A stretch of 64,000 nt of DNA from JANQPX01 sp050633905 (GCA_050633905.1 JBOEHJ010000089.1:62001-126000), one strand, 5' to 3'; shown: positions 18,047 through 27,141, numbered from the stretch's first letter. The notes: a model not told the origin generated them from the sequence alone. A program made the numbers and translations.

Positions 18047-18484
18047 ATGGGACTGATCCGGCGTTGTCTGATGGTTTGGCCGATTTTCCTGGCCTTGGGG
18101 CTGTCTTTAGCGCTCGAAGGTGACACTGCCAAAGCTCATAACAATCCAGGCTTCAAAGAAGTTCTCTTGATTACCGTCGATGTCAGCGATCAGCCGATGG
18201 TGCCGGGGCCTTTACCGGTCCATAGCGAGGCCTTCGATCTGGATTTGCCGAAGAAGACGATCGAGCTCATCTGGCGGGTCGAGGGGTTAGCGGGCGAGGG
18301 CGTGGTGTTTGCGGTAGCGCAGGCAGACATGCTCCATGCCGAAGGGCTGACCGATGGCGCCAACTCCCGAATTCTAAGGGGGGGCGATATCCACATTGTC
18401 AATGTCGAAGGCGCTCGTGCGCCATTTCGCCTGAAGGTCATCGCCAATGTCATCGACCGGTCAAAAAAAGATGGCGATGCTTAA
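18047..18484 (+). CDS. Secreted protein beside the PQQ dehydrogenase, unknown
   Basis: 145 residues from ATG 18047 (MGLIRRCLMV), chosen because GGAGG stands seven bases upstream; a GTG at 18026 gives a longer version. A signal peptide ends near AKAHN. The mature part is a small beta-rich domain (LLITVDVSDQPMVPGPLPV, IHIVNVEGARAPFRLKVIANVI) without Cys or haem motif. It is divergent from the quinoprotein dehydrogenase and likely shares its regulation. No family is recognised. Confidence 0.7.
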   Translation: MGLIRRCLMVWPIFLALGLSLALEGDTAKAHNNPGFKEVLLITVDVSDQPMVPGPLPVHSEAFDLDLPKKTIELIWRVEGLAGEGVVFAVAQADMLHAEGLTDGANSRILRGGDIHIVNVEGARAPFRLKVIANVIDRSKKDGDA

Positions 18485-18641
18485 CAGCCTAACCTGATCT
18501 GAATCGGTGGTAGGCGGTCTTGAACCTTTTGGGCTGATCCTGCATGAAGAGTGCCATCTCGACGTATCTCGCATCGTTGCAGATTTTTGACGGCGAGCGT
18601 TTTCAGACGCAGACCCCGCGATTCATTCAGGAGATTTCTTG

Positions 18642-19268
18642 ATGAGCGATGAGCTTATTTTTTATACCAATCCGATGTCGCGCGGGCGCATTGCGCGTTG
18701 GATGCTGGAGGAGGTTGGCGCCCCTTATCGCACGGAGATCTTGGATTACGGCACGAGCATGAAGGCGCCTGAGTATCTGGCGATCAATCCGATGGGCAAG
18801 GTGCCGGCGATCCGCCATGGCGAGGTGGTGGTGACGGAATGTGCGGCGGTTATCGCTTATCTCGCGGATGCTTTTCCCGAGGCCGGGTTGAAGCCCGGGC
18901 TCAAAGATCGGGGCAGCTATTATCGCTGGCTGTTCTTTGGCGCTGGTCCGATAGAGGCTGCGATGATCAACCGGTCCCTTGGTTTCGAGGTGCCCAAGGA
19001 TAAGGAGGCGACTGCAGGTTACGGTAATTACGAGATGGTGCGGGATACCCTGGAGCAGGCTGTTTCCGGCGATGGTTATCTCGCGGGCGATGCGTTTTCC
19101 GCGGTTGATGTTTATATCGGGGCGCAGATTGCTTTTGGCTTGCAGTTCAAATCGATCGAACAGCGCCCTGCTTTCGTCTCCTATGTGGCGCGGCTTTCCA
19201 AGCGAGAGGCCTATCAGCGCGCCGCCGCCCTGGACGATGCCGCGATGCCTGATCAGTCAACATCATGA
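18642..19268 (+). CDS. Glutathione S-transferase
   Basis: A 208-residue soluble GST with the N-terminal thioredoxin-fold domain (LIFYTNPMSRGRIARWMLEE, with the Ser of the NPMSRG turn as probable catalytic residue, and NPMGKVPAI plus ECAAVIAYLA for glutathione binding) and an all-helical C-terminal domain. AGGAG eight bases before ATG 18642 sets the start. Cytoplasmic conjugation or reduction with glutathione; substrate unknown. The plus-strand reading of the repeat at 19339-19384, with a T-run, could serve as its terminator. Confidence 0.92.
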   Translation: MSDELIFYTNPMSRGRIARWMLEEVGAPYRTEILDYGTSMKAPEYLAINPMGKVPAIRHGEVVVTECAAVIAYLADAFPEAGLKPGLKDRGSYYRWLFFGAGPIEAAMINRSLGFEVPKDKEATAGYGNYEMVRDTLEQAVSGDGYLAGDAFSAVDVYIGAQIAFGLQFKSIEQRPAFVSYVARLSKREAYQRAAALDDAAMPDQSTS

Positions 19269-19338
19269 CGTTCAAACGGCACGTCCAGTCTTGACACAAC
19301 CCCGAAAAAGGGGCGCAAACGTCGGCTAAATGGCGCGC

Positions 19339-19384
19339 CTTCTTCGACGGCGCTCCCCATCAACTGCGGTGGTCACACCACCTA
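19339..19384 (-). repeat. Dispersed gene-end repeat, copy 3
   Basis: On the minus strand it begins at the TAG stop of ydbL: TAGGTGGTGTGACCACC then GCAGTTGATGGGG. Read on the plus strand, the GGTGG/CCACC hairpin is followed by TATTTTTT and looks like a terminator for the GST gene. Confidence 0.8.
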
Positions 19385-19723
19385 TTTTTTGACCCATTTG
19401 CCGTTGTCGCCTCGGACGAATTGGCCGGCTGGGGTGCGTTCGATGAGTTTCATGCCGGCGATTTTGGCGACGGCTTCGGTTGAGGCTCCGCGTTGGGCGG
19501 CGATGTCGGCGTATTTGGCCTGGCGCTTGGCGTTGATGTCGTTGATGAGGGCCTGGACCGGGCCTGCATTGCCAACGGCGCCGATATAGCCGTCAGCGCG
19601 CTCGCCAATCAGGCCTTGGGCTTTGGCTTCGCTGAGTGACTGGGCGAAGGCGCCATTGACGGCGATGAGGGAGATCATGGCCATCAAGAGCCATGCCTTG
19701 AGGGGTAGAGGTGAACGGATCAT
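19382..19723 (-). CDS. ydbL: YdbL family (DUF1318) periplasmic protein
   Basis: 113 residues with a signal peptide (cut near AFAQS) followed by the DUF1318 domain (SEAKAQGLIGERADGYIG and INAKRQAKYADIAAQRG). In E. coli YdbL is encoded with YdbH and YnbE, which form an inner-to-outer membrane bridge in lipid homeostasis; YdbL is thought to modulate the pair. The same gene order ydbH-ynbE-ydbL is kept here, with 11 bp to ynbE. The stop codon is the first three bases of a dispersed repeat copy. Confidence 0.92.
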   Translation of the reverse strand: MIRSPLPLKAWLLMAMISLIAVNGAFAQSLSEAKAQGLIGERADGYIGAVGNAGPVQALINDINAKRQAKYADIAAQRGASTEAVAKIAGMKLIERTPAGQFVRGDNGKWVKK

Positions 19724-19734
19724 GGCATCAGCTC

Positions 19735-19941
19735 CTAAAACAGATCATCATTTTCATCGAACAGGTCGTCGACGTCTTTTTCGACCTTGACCCGGACTTC
19801 CTGTTCGATTTTGACGTTCAGATTGATCACGATCGGGTCTTTTGGGGCCTCGATGGCGACACGTGGCTGACAGGCGGCGACGGTGGCCAGCAGGGCTGTG
19901 CAAAGCGCGGCCTTACGGCTGAAATCCCTGCACCCGCTCAC
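19735..19941 (-). CDS. ynbE: YnbE family outer-membrane lipoprotein
   Basis: A 68-residue lipoprotein from GTG 19941 (VSGCRDFSRKAAL), the start that gives a proper signal; the frame is open further upstream but there it lies wholly within ydbH. The lipobox is VAAC (C24), and the mature part NLNVKIEQEVRVKVEKDVDDLF is the short beta-strand segment of YnbE that in E. coli stacks on the C-terminus of YdbH. It overlaps the ydbH end by 29 bp, implying translational coupling. Confidence 0.88.
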   Translation of the reverse strand: MSGCRDFSRKAALCTALLATVAACQPRVAIEAPKDPIVINLNVKIEQEVRVKVEKDVDDLFDENDDLF

Positions 19942-22207
19942 GGATTCGATCAGGGATCTGGTAGTTGGAGAGGTTAGTCTGGATGATATTGGCAAGGTTA
20001 CCTTCGAGGTCCAGGTTGAATTCGATGGGGTGGCCGTCCTGGAAGTCGGGATTAGCGCCCCGGAGATGGAGACCGATCTCGGTGTCGCCGTCGGTTCGGC
20101 CATCCAGCGTGATGTTGAGTTTTTCATAACGGAAGTTCTCCAAGGCCTGCAACATCAACCCGACGCCGGCACCGCCTGCTTGCAGGGCGCCAGGTGCCCC
20201 GCTCGGATCGTAACGTAGAACGCCGGCACCGGTTGCTTCAAGGTTGCCGTCGCTGATGATAGCAACTGTCTCGTTGATGGTCAGTGGCAGGGTTCCATCA
20301 ATTCTGCCTTCGCCGCTCAGGCCGTCCAGCCTGGTGAGGTTGAGCAGCCCGTTCAGGTCGAGCTGATCGACATCCAAGACGAGAGTTAAGTCCTCAACGT
20401 CTGAACCGAAGGTGAATGGCTGGGCGCCGACGCGGCCATCGGCAAAGCGCCAGGTCAGGCGATTGACGGCAAGCTTGCCATCGGAGGCGAGTTTCAGGGC
20501 GACGAGGCCGTCGGTGAGCGGCAGGCCGACATCTAAGAGGCCGATGGCGAGCTCTTGCTCTGACGTCATGGTGGGCGGCACCAAGCTGTCGAATTGTAGG
20601 AGCGTGTTGATCCGTTCCAGCCTTGCAGGACCAATCGTGAGGCCGAGTTCTTCGATGAGGAGATCGGCTGAACTGGTCAATTTGCCGTCCTGCCAATCCA
20701 ACATGCCGGCCACGGCCAATTGTCCAACGGTGTCGCTCAGCGCCTCGCGCAGCAGCGGTGAAAAGTCGCCGGGTTGCAAGCCGTCCTCTTGAAACGCGAA
20801 CTTCTCAAGATCGAAGTTGAGATGGCCCTTCTTGGTCTGCGGATGATGCCTGCCGGTGAAATCAAGCACCAAGGCTGGCCTGGTCTTGGTCGTAAAGTTG
20901 CCCTCAAAGGCGATCTGTTCGGCTGTTGGCTTGATGGCCGCATCGAGACGAAGGGGGGTGAAGGTTGCAGGTTTACCTAGCGGACGAAGGCTGCTGATGG
21001 TCACCGAAATGGGATCGGCTTGGGAAAGACCATCGGCCGTCAAGCGCGCAGCACTTCCGATGCCGACCAAGGCAAGATTGGCGCTCGGCAGATCGGCCCG
21101 GCCTTGTTTGATCAGGATATTGCTTTGAATGGGGCCATTGGTGGTGCCCGTCCCATTGATGACCAGATTTTCAATGCGTGCCCACCATTGACCTGCCTCG
21201 GTTTCCAGCCTGACCGGTTCGATCTCCGCCTTTAGCCTATGCCGCCAGGCTTCTTTCTCGACATCGAGGCTGAAAAGCGGCTCGTCCTCTGGATAAAGTT
21301 TGATGGTGAACCAGCCGCTTTTTACCTGATCGGTGGCCCGCAATTGAGCGATGCTGATTCGTCCCTGTTCAGCAAGGGAAAGATCCAGGGATTGACCATC
21401 GAAGGTGAGGTCTAGCGCTTGATCCAGCGTTGCCTCCTCGATGGCATAGGCATCGTTGACCCAGGTGAGTGCATCGAGATCCAGCAGCATTGATCCTTGA
21501 AGCACAGGCAGTGGCCCTTGAACATCGACCGTCACCTTGCCCTCGCCCTTGATGCTACCGAGGTTGGGCAGGACGGCGTCGGTCGCGTTGATCGATAGCT
21601 GGCCGGAGGCTGCTAGCTCGTCGAGCCCTCTTCCATCATCAAGGGTAACCGAACCATCCATATTGAGATCGGCGGTGATGCCGTTTTCAAGATCGCCCAG
21701 GCGCGTCTCTTCGGATCGAAGTGCAAAGGTTATTCGATCCTCTGCGGCCTCGATCTGACCATTGAGCGGGATAAGCAGATCACCGATCGGTGTTTCGAGA
21801 TCGATCTCGCCGTTTTCGATGACCAGCTTGCCGATGGAAGGATGGGTGGGGATCAGAATGGGGGGAGCAACTGTCTTGTCCGATGTCGCGCTATCCGAGG
21901 CGAGATCATCAAGGCTCGTCTTGATGCTTAGGCCTTTGATCATCACCCGATCGATGCGGCCGCTGATCAGTTTCGTCAGGGAATAGTCGAGAGCGATATG
22001 GTCGACCGATTGATCGATTGGCTGTCCGATGGTCAAGCCTCGAAGGGTGGTCCCTTCTAGGCCGAGCGAGAGATCTTCAAAGGCGACATCCTCGATCCCA
22101 TAAGCGTCCAGGCCCAGTCGGAGCCATGTCGGCGCAAAACCGATCAAGCCCGTAATCAACAGGACAATGACAAGAACGGCGAGCCCGACGTAACGCAGCA
22201 GCTTCAT
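19913..22207 (-). CDS. ydbH: YdbH family AsmA-like intermembrane protein
   Basis: 764 residues with one N-terminal membrane anchor (LAVLIVLLITGLIGF region) and a long periplasmic region of repeating beta segments ending in the YdbH domain (QAGGAGVGLMLQALENFRYEKLN and ANPDFQDGHPIEFNLDLEGN). In E. coli YdbH is an AsmA-family protein, redundant with TamB and YhdP, that with YnbE forms a bridge for phospholipid movement to the outer membrane. Length and operon order match. Followed directly by ynbE and ydbL. Confidence 0.92.
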   Translation of the reverse strand: MKLLRYVGLAVLVIVLLITGLIGFAPTWLRLGLDAYGIEDVAFEDLSLGLEGTTLRGLTIGQPIDQSVDHIALDYSLTKLISGRIDRVMIKGLSIKTSLDDLASDSATSDKTVAPPILIPTHPSIGKLVIENGEIDLETPIGDLLIPLNGQIEAAEDRITFALRSEETRLGDLENGITADLNMDGSVTLDDGRGLDELAASGQLSINATDAVLPNLGSIKGEGKVTVDVQGPLPVLQGSMLLDLDALTWVNDAYAIEEATLDQALDLTFDGQSLDLSLAEQGRISIAQLRATDQVKSGWFTIKLYPEDEPLFSLDVEKEAWRHRLKAEIEPVRLETEAGQWWARIENLVINGTGTTNGPIQSNILIKQGRADLPSANLALVGIGSAARLTADGLSQADPISVTISSLRPLGKPATFTPLRLDAAIKPTAEQIAFEGNFTTKTRPALVLDFTGRHHPQTKKGHLNFDLEKFAFQEDGLQPGDFSPLLREALSDTVGQLAVAGMLDWQDGKLTSSADLLIEELGLTIGPARLERINTLLQFDSLVPPTMTSEQELAIGLLDVGLPLTDGLVALKLASDGKLAVNRLTWRFADGRVGAQPFTFGSDVEDLTLVLDVDQLDLNGLLNLTRLDGLSGEGRIDGTLPLTINETVAIISDGNLEATGAGVLRYDPSGAPGALQAGGAGVGLMLQALENFRYEKLNITLDGRTDGDTEIGLHLRGANPDFQDGHPIEFNLDLEGNLANIIQTNLSNYQIPDRIRERVQGFQP

Positions 22208-22466
22208 CTCGACGGCACCTGAAGATCTCGCAAAAACAAGGTTGAGTTCAATGAATTATGCCTGAATTTTGACATGTCGCTTGTGATCTTAATAGAGCTG
22301 ATGCCGATGACTTGATAAGAGGTGATGGGTTGTTGGGCCAATGGGTGTGTGCACCGTCTTGGCGATGGTGTTCGCTGGATCCATCGATTAGGATTTTACC
22401 GTCGTTGCATCGCGCAGCACATCAGGTTTTGCTGCCGGCGTGTTTGCGCCAAAAAGGGTAAAAAAA

Positions 22467-23480
22467 ATGATCGCCAATCTTGTTAATCGCTGTGTTGTGC
22501 TTTCCGCCCGGCCGAAGGGGGTGCCTAAGGCAGAGCATTTCACGGTCGATGAGATTGCCGTGCCCGACCTCGGGCTGGGTGAATTTCTGGTGAAGACCGA
22601 ATTCTGGTCGGTCGATCCCGCAATGCGTGGCTGGGCGAATGACGCGCCGAATTATTTGCCGCCTGTTCAGATCGGAGCTGCAATGCGCTCCTTTGCCGTA
22701 GGTGAGGTGGTGGCAAGCCGGCATTCCGATTACCGCGAAGGCGAGATCGTTTCCGGCCTGTTCGGCTGGCAGCGCTACGCGATCAGCGATGGCAGCGATG
22801 TGGATCGTAAGGTCGGGGATGCAGATCTGCCAAGCTCGCTCGCCCTCGGTATTCTCGGCCTGAACGGGATTACCGCCTATTTCGGTTTATTGGATGTTTG
22901 CCAGCCGAGAGCAGGGGACAACGTGGTCGTCTCGACGGCGGCGGGGGCAGTGGGGTCGGCCGTTGGTCAGATCGCCAAGATTAAGGGGATGAGAACCGTC
23001 GGGATCACCAGTAGTGCTGCGAAAGCCAGGCTTTGCGTTGAGCAATTCGGCTATGATGCGATGATCAACTATCGAAACCAGGATGTAGCGGCCGCTCTAA
23101 AAGAGACCTGTCCCGATGGTGTCGATTGTTATTTTGATAATACTTGCGGGTGGATCAGCGATGCGGTGATGGCCAACCTCGCGCGGGGAGCCCGGATCAC
23201 GATCTGCGGCACGGCGGCCCTCACCGATTGGACGCCCATACCCGAGGGACCGCGGGTCAATCGCCAACTCCTGGTGGCGCGGGCGCGGATGCAGGGTTTT
23301 TTGGTGCTGGATTACAAGGATCGCTATCCAGAAGCGCTTGCCGAGCTCACCGATTGGGTCCGTGAGGGCAAGCTTGCCTATAACGAGCATGTCCTGGAGG
23401 GGGCTGCTGCAGCACCCGATGCGATCAACATGCTCTATGAAGGACGCAATGAAGGTAAATTGCTGGTGCGTGTGGATTAG
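22467..23480 (+). CDS. NADP-dependent MDR-family oxidoreductase (CurA/YncB-like)
   Basis: About 337 residues of the zinc-independent medium-chain dehydrogenase/reductase group that includes prostaglandin/leukotriene reductase and curcumin reductase. The family N-terminal phrase KTEFWSVDPAMRGW is followed by LGLNGITAYFGLLDVC, the Rossmann motif AAGAVGSAVGQIAKIKG and VDCYFDNTCGW. It would reduce alpha,beta-unsaturated carbonyls with NADPH. No zinc-ligand cysteines. The start at 22467 is preferred to 22440 since family members begin near VNRCVVL. It stands alone. Confidence 0.9.
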   Translation: MIANLVNRCVVLSARPKGVPKAEHFTVDEIAVPDLGLGEFLVKTEFWSVDPAMRGWANDAPNYLPPVQIGAAMRSFAVGEVVASRHSDYREGEIVSGLFGWQRYAISDGSDVDRKVGDADLPSSLALGILGLNGITAYFGLLDVCQPRAGDNVVVSTAAGAVGSAVGQIAKIKGMRTVGITSSAAKARLCVEQFGYDAMINYRNQDVAAALKETCPDGVDCYFDNTCGWISDAVMANLARGARITICGTAALTDWTPIPEGPRVNRQLLVARARMQGFLVLDYKDRYPEALAELTDWVREGKLAYNEHVLEGAAAAPDAINMLYEGRNEGKLLVRVD

Positions 23481-23506
23481 CTTTTTTGGACCTGTCGGTT
23501 AGGCGA

Positions 23507-23764
23507 TTAGGCGGCGATGGCGACCTCGTCCATGCCGCAATGCTGATGATCCACTGTTGCCGGCTGCCTATGGAAGCTTACTGAGTGGACCGAGCTTGCA
23601 GTCTGTGCTGTCGCATCCAGTTCCTCGATAATCTTGAGGACACCATGCCAATAATTGCTGCGGCAGATGAAAATCGCCATCTCCACACCCAACGCCTTGA
23701 TTAGGCGCGTCGCGGTTTCACGGAGCTTGCCGTTATCGTCGGCGAAAATTGCGGTCTCGGTCAT
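23507..23764 (-). CDS. Small protein of unknown function
   Basis: 85 residues from ATG 23764, set by AGGAG seven bases upstream; a longer frame to 23938 lacks support. The sequence (MTETAIFADDNGKLRETATR, then a His-rich C-terminus with HRQPATVDHQHCG) matches no family I recognise. It is divergent from the WD40 gene, 137 bp apart, and convergent with the MDR reductase. Confidence 0.5.
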   Translation of the reverse strand: MTETAIFADDNGKLRETATRLIKALGVEMAIFICRSNYWHGVLKIIEELDATAQTASSVHSVSFHRQPATVDHQHCGMDEVAIAA

Positions 23765-23901
23765 CGAACAACTCCTTTGTAACTGGTTAGGACCTTCGGG
23801 ATAGGTCGCTTTGTTTATCCCGATAGCCTCGAAATGAAGGCCGTTTCCTCTATCGATCTTCAAAAGACCTCGTTTTGAACTAAGATGATGGGACCTTTTT
23901 A

Positions 23902-25323
23902 ATGGATCTATTGGCCAAGATGATGTGTTTCGCGTCACATATAGCCGAACTCGGACCGAAAGCGTTCAAAAGGCGATCGTCCCCAAGGGGGCTGCTTTAC
24001 CTGGGCGTGGTGACGACTGGTCTCGCTTTGTTGGCGAACGGGGCTTTGGCCGTTGAGCGTCTTTCATCCGATGCCACCGTGATGCCAGTTGATCGACCGG
24101 ATGTCGTCGACAATCAAAAAATTGCCGCGCATTGGCCTACGATGTTGAGGGAAGGGCGCCTAGGCAAGAAGCTGCGCGGTATGCGTCACCAGGGCGCAGT
24201 CGGCAGTGCTGAATTTAACGGGGATGAGAGTCTCATCCTCTCTTACTCCAGCGACAAGACGGTGCGCCTTTGGGATGCCGACACCTGCGAGGCGACCGGG
24301 CTCGTGCTGCGCCATCAGTCAGCGATCGGCGGGGCTGTTTTCAACAAAGGCGAAACCCACATCCTGACTTATGACGAGAAGACGGTGCAGCTTTGGGATA
24401 TGAAGACAGGCAAGAAGCTGATCAAGCCGATCCGTCATCAAGCGTTAATCGGGGGGGCTGAATTCAACGAGGATGAAACTCGCATCCTGACCTATTCTGA
24501 TGACGGCACGGTGCGGGTTTGGGATGCAGGCACTGGACGTCCCGTTGGACAGACTTTTCGCCATCAAGGGGCGATCGGCGGTGCCGTTTACAGCGAGGAC
24601 GGGTCGATCATCCTGACCTATGCCGCTGATGGCATGGCGCGGCTTTGGAATGCTAGAACCGGGGCACCCATCGGTGAACCGCTTCGCCATCAAGGTGAGG
24701 TTGGTGGGGCGGAATTTAACAGCGACGAAACGCTCGTGCTGACCTATGCTGAGGATGGCACGGCGCGGCTCTGGGATGCTGAGACGGGGGCACCGGACGG
24801 GGAGCCTGTTCGCCATCAAGGGGCGATCGGCGGGGCCTCCTTCAATGATGATGAAACGTTGATTCTTACCTATTCTGAGGATGGCACTGTCCGTCAGTGG
24901 GATGCCGTCACCGGACAGCCGATCGGGCCGGTGTTGAAACATCAAGGCACTGTCGGCGGCGTTCTCTTGAATAGCGATCAGACGCTTATTTTAACCTATG
25001 CCGAGGATGGGACGGCGCGACTATGGGATAGTGAAAGCGGCGAGCCCTGGGCGGATCCTTTTCGCCACCAAGGTGCTGTCGGCGAGGCTTATTTCGTCGG
25101 CGACGATCGCTTCGTGCTCACCTATTCCGAAGACCAAACCGCCCGCTTCTGGGAGGTCGAAACAGGTGAGCCCATCGGCAACATCATTCGCCATCAGGCC
25201 TCGATCGACGGGGTTGTCTTGAACGATGATGAAACCCTGTTGCTCACCTATTCCAGCGACCAGACAATCCGCCTTTGGGATATTTCCGGACTTGAGGACG
25301 GTGAGATCAAGAAGGTTTGCTAG
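23902..25323 (+). CDS. Secreted WD40-like protein with nine uniform 42-residue repeats
   Basis: 473 residues. An N-terminal basic and hydrophobic stretch (RRSSPRGLLYLG to ALAVE) looks like an export signal. From residue 95 to the end come nine repeats of about 42 residues with the pattern RHQGAIGGAEFN, DETLILTYSEDGT and ARLWDAETG-P-G, each a WD40-type blade. Nine blades in one ring would be unusual; seven or eight is normal, so blades may divide or stack. The repeats are very alike, pointing to recent internal duplication or homogenisation. It probably acts as a periplasmic or cell-surface scaffold. Partners unknown; neighbours give no hint. Confidence 0.85.
   Translation: MDLLAKMMCFASHIAELGPKAFKRRSSPRGLLYLGVVTTGLALLANGALAVERLSSDATVMPVDRPDVVDNQKIAAHWPTMLREGRLGKKLRGMRHQGAVGSAEFNGDESLILSYSSDKTVRLWDADTCEATGLVLRHQSAIGGAVFNKGETHILTYDEKTVQLWDMKTGKKLIKPIRHQALIGGAEFNEDETRILTYSDDGTVRVWDAGTGRPVGQTFRHQGAIGGAVYSEDGSIILTYAADGMARLWNARTGAPIGEPLRHQGEVGGAEFNSDETLVLTYAEDGTARLWDAETGAPDGEPVRHQGAIGGASFNDDETLILTYSEDGTVRQWDAVTGQPIGPVLKHQGTVGGVLLNSDQTLILTYAEDGTARLWDSESGEPWADPFRHQGAVGEAYFVGDDRFVLTYSEDQTARFWEVETGEPIGNIIRHQASIDGVVLNDDETLLLTYSSDQTIRLWDISGLEDGEIKKVC
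24184..25320 (+). repeat. Nine tandem ~126-bp units inside the WD40 gene
   Basis: The coding repeats recur at about 126-bp spacing, with near-identical stretches such as CGCCATCAAGG and ACCTATGCTGAGGATGG shared between several units. Phase is kept, so no unit breaks the frame. Such DNA is prone to unit gain or loss and to assembly collapse. Confidence 0.85.
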
Positions 25324-25505
25324 GCGGTATGATCGCCTCATTTGGTCAAGAGAGGCTCCGATATAAGAGATAAGAATGTCTGAATGCGTATTGATGGGCG
25401 ATGCAATCCACCTTGCATGCACTATGAGACGCGCTGCGAATTTTTTTTGGGGAAAGTAACCTTCTGACATTGCCTGGCAGATCGTTGCGTTCCACATTTT
25501 CTTGC

Positions 25506-25763
25506 ATGTTAGAACAAAACAAGAACATCATTCGTTTTCCCGAACGCCGTCATGGGGTCAGAGTGGGTGACCTTCGGTCCTGGCATTATCTCCAGGTGGC
25601 TTGCCGTTTCTGCGGCCATACGCGACGGGTTTACTCACAATCCCTATGGCGCCGTTGCCGTATGGATGACAGCATCATTCACGTGATGAAGCGTATGCGC
25701 TGCCGTCATTGCGGAGGTTCTTCGGTCAAATGGGATATCTGCCGGATTGACCGGAATGCATAG
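25506..25763 (+). CDS. Small zinc-ribbon-like protein, unknown
   Basis: 85 residues from ATG 25506 (MLEQNKNIIRFPERRHG). Two CxxC pairs, CRFC and CRHC, separated by about 31 residues, plus many Arg/Lys, suggest a zinc ribbon in a small nucleic-acid-binding or rRNA-associated protein. A longer start at 25470 is less likely. No ribosome site is clear. No family name can be given. Confidence 0.55.
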   Translation: MLEQNKNIIRFPERRHGVRVGDLRSWHYLQVACRFCGHTRRVYSQSLWRRCRMDDSIIHVMKRMRCRHCGGSSVKWDICRIDRNA

Positions 25764-26223
25764 CCCGGAGGGTGAGCCTGTTGGCTTCTTAGGCACTGGT
25801 CCTCACTTTCGCAGGGTCACCCACAAGGATATCCGCACATCGGGTGGTAGGACGGAGTGGTGCGCTCGCCACCGCTGGAAAGACAGCTGGATGCGGATTC
25901 CCTGGATGTGACCTCCAAGGTTTCTGCGTGAGCACCCTTCTTCATGGCCGCCTACTCTATGATCATGATCGTTAAGGCCATGCTGATGAATGCTCGAAAA
26001 GACATCCAAAAAAACCTCATTTGCCAGGGCGTTTCAGCCTCGATAACAGCCAAGAGCCGCTATCGTTCCAGCGTCGCCCGGATGTTCGACGAATTTCTGG
26101 CCTGTCAGGATTTCGGCGATGCGGGTCGCTATCCTTATAGACATCGTCATCCTTTCATTGCTATGGCATGAGACCCTCCCGCTTTGGACCAAAGCCATTG
26201 CCCCTCTTTTTTCACCTTCGCGC
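25764..26223. other. Intergenic region before the DMT transporter
   Basis: About 450 bases in which open frames exist on both strands but none shows a domain, a ribosome site or family resemblance. It may contain the promoter of the DMT gene. A frame continuous with the transporter runs up to 26119, but the extra residues do not look like part of that family. Confidence 0.35.
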
Positions 26224-27141
26224 GTGACCAATCTCGCGCCGGCACCAGCTGTGGCGGGATCGTTGCCGCGCGTATCTGCGGGCAATGGCGCTGCGATCGG
26301 CATGATGGTCGCGGCCATGATGCTGTTTACCGGCATGGACACGATCGGCAAGGTCTTGAGCGCTGATCAGCCGGTCCAACAAGTTGTTTGGGGACGGTAC
26401 TTTTTTCAGTTTGCCTGGATGCTGTTGCTGATCCCTTTCTATGGCTTACGCGCCCTGACGCAGACCAAGCGTCTCGGCACACAAATGACGCGTGGTTTTC
26501 TGGTGGCGCTTGCCACGATTTGCCTGTTCACGGCCGTGAGCGTCATCCCTCTGGCCGATGCCTATACCATCAGCTTCGTTGCCCCCTTCATCGTGACTAT
26601 TCTCTCGATTCCTCTATTGGGTGAACGGGTCGGCTGGCGGCGATGGAGCGCGATTTTGGTTGGTTTTCTGGGCGTCCTGGTGGTGATCAGGCCGGGTTTC
26701 GGCGTGGTTCACTGGGCGTTACTCTTGCCGCTCGTGACGGCGACCTGCTTTGCCTTTTATCAGATCCTGACCAGGAAAATCGGTGCCCTTCCAAGCGAAC
26801 GGCCGCTGGCGCTGTTGTTTTACATGGCATTTGCCGGAACGCTGGCCTTGTCATCGTTGATGCCGTTCTACTGGCAACCGGTCAGCCCACAAGCCTGGGC
26901 TGGTATGGTTGCGATGGGGCTGCTTGCCTCGATCGGCCATCTACTCCTGATCAAGGCGCTGGCCCTTGCTAGTGCTGTCACGCTCTCGCCGTTCATCTAC
27001 ACGCAGCTGATCTGGGCAATCATCATCGGTTTTTTCCTCTTTGGCGACGTGCCGGATGGTTGGATGTTGCTCGGCGGTTCGATCATTATCGCGAGCGGTC
27101 TTTTTGTTTTTTACCGCGAGGCGCGGCGAGCCGGTCAGTAG
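26224..27141 (+). CDS. DMT-superfamily (EamA) transporter
   Basis: About 305 residues with ten hydrophobic helices arranged as two EamA repeats. Family phrases are MLFTGMDTIGKVL in helix 1, the VVWGRYFFQF loop, VIPLADAYTISFVAPFIVT at the end of the first half, and LGERVGWRRWSAILVGFLGVLVVIRPG opening the second. It exports or takes up a small metabolite; substrate unknown. The start is uncertain: GTG 26224 gives a normal short N-terminal tail, while ATG 26119 adds 35 unlikely residues. It ends seven bases into the convergent acyl-CoA dehydrogenase gene. Confidence 0.88.
   Translation: MTNLAPAPAVAGSLPRVSAGNGAAIGMMVAAMMLFTGMDTIGKVLSADQPVQQVVWGRYFFQFAWMLLLIPFYGLRALTQTKRLGTQMTRGFLVALATICLFTAVSVIPLADAYTISFVAPFIVTILSIPLLGERVGWRRWSAILVGFLGVLVVIRPGFGVVHWALLLPLVTATCFAFYQILTRKIGALPSERPLALLFYMAFAGTLALSSLMPFYWQPVSPQAWAGMVAMGLLASIGHLLLIKALALASAVTLSPFIYTQLIWAIIIGFFLFGDVPDGWMLLGGSIIIASGLFVFYREARRAGQ

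Noticed and set aside
24445..25497. Minus-strand frames opposite the WD40 repeats
   Set aside because: They only mirror the repeat periodicity of the WD40 gene; no start or domain support.
26119..26223. Upstream extension of the DMT transporter to ATG 26119
   Set aside because: The extra residues are not family-like and there is no ribosome site; GTG 26224 gives a normal N-terminus.
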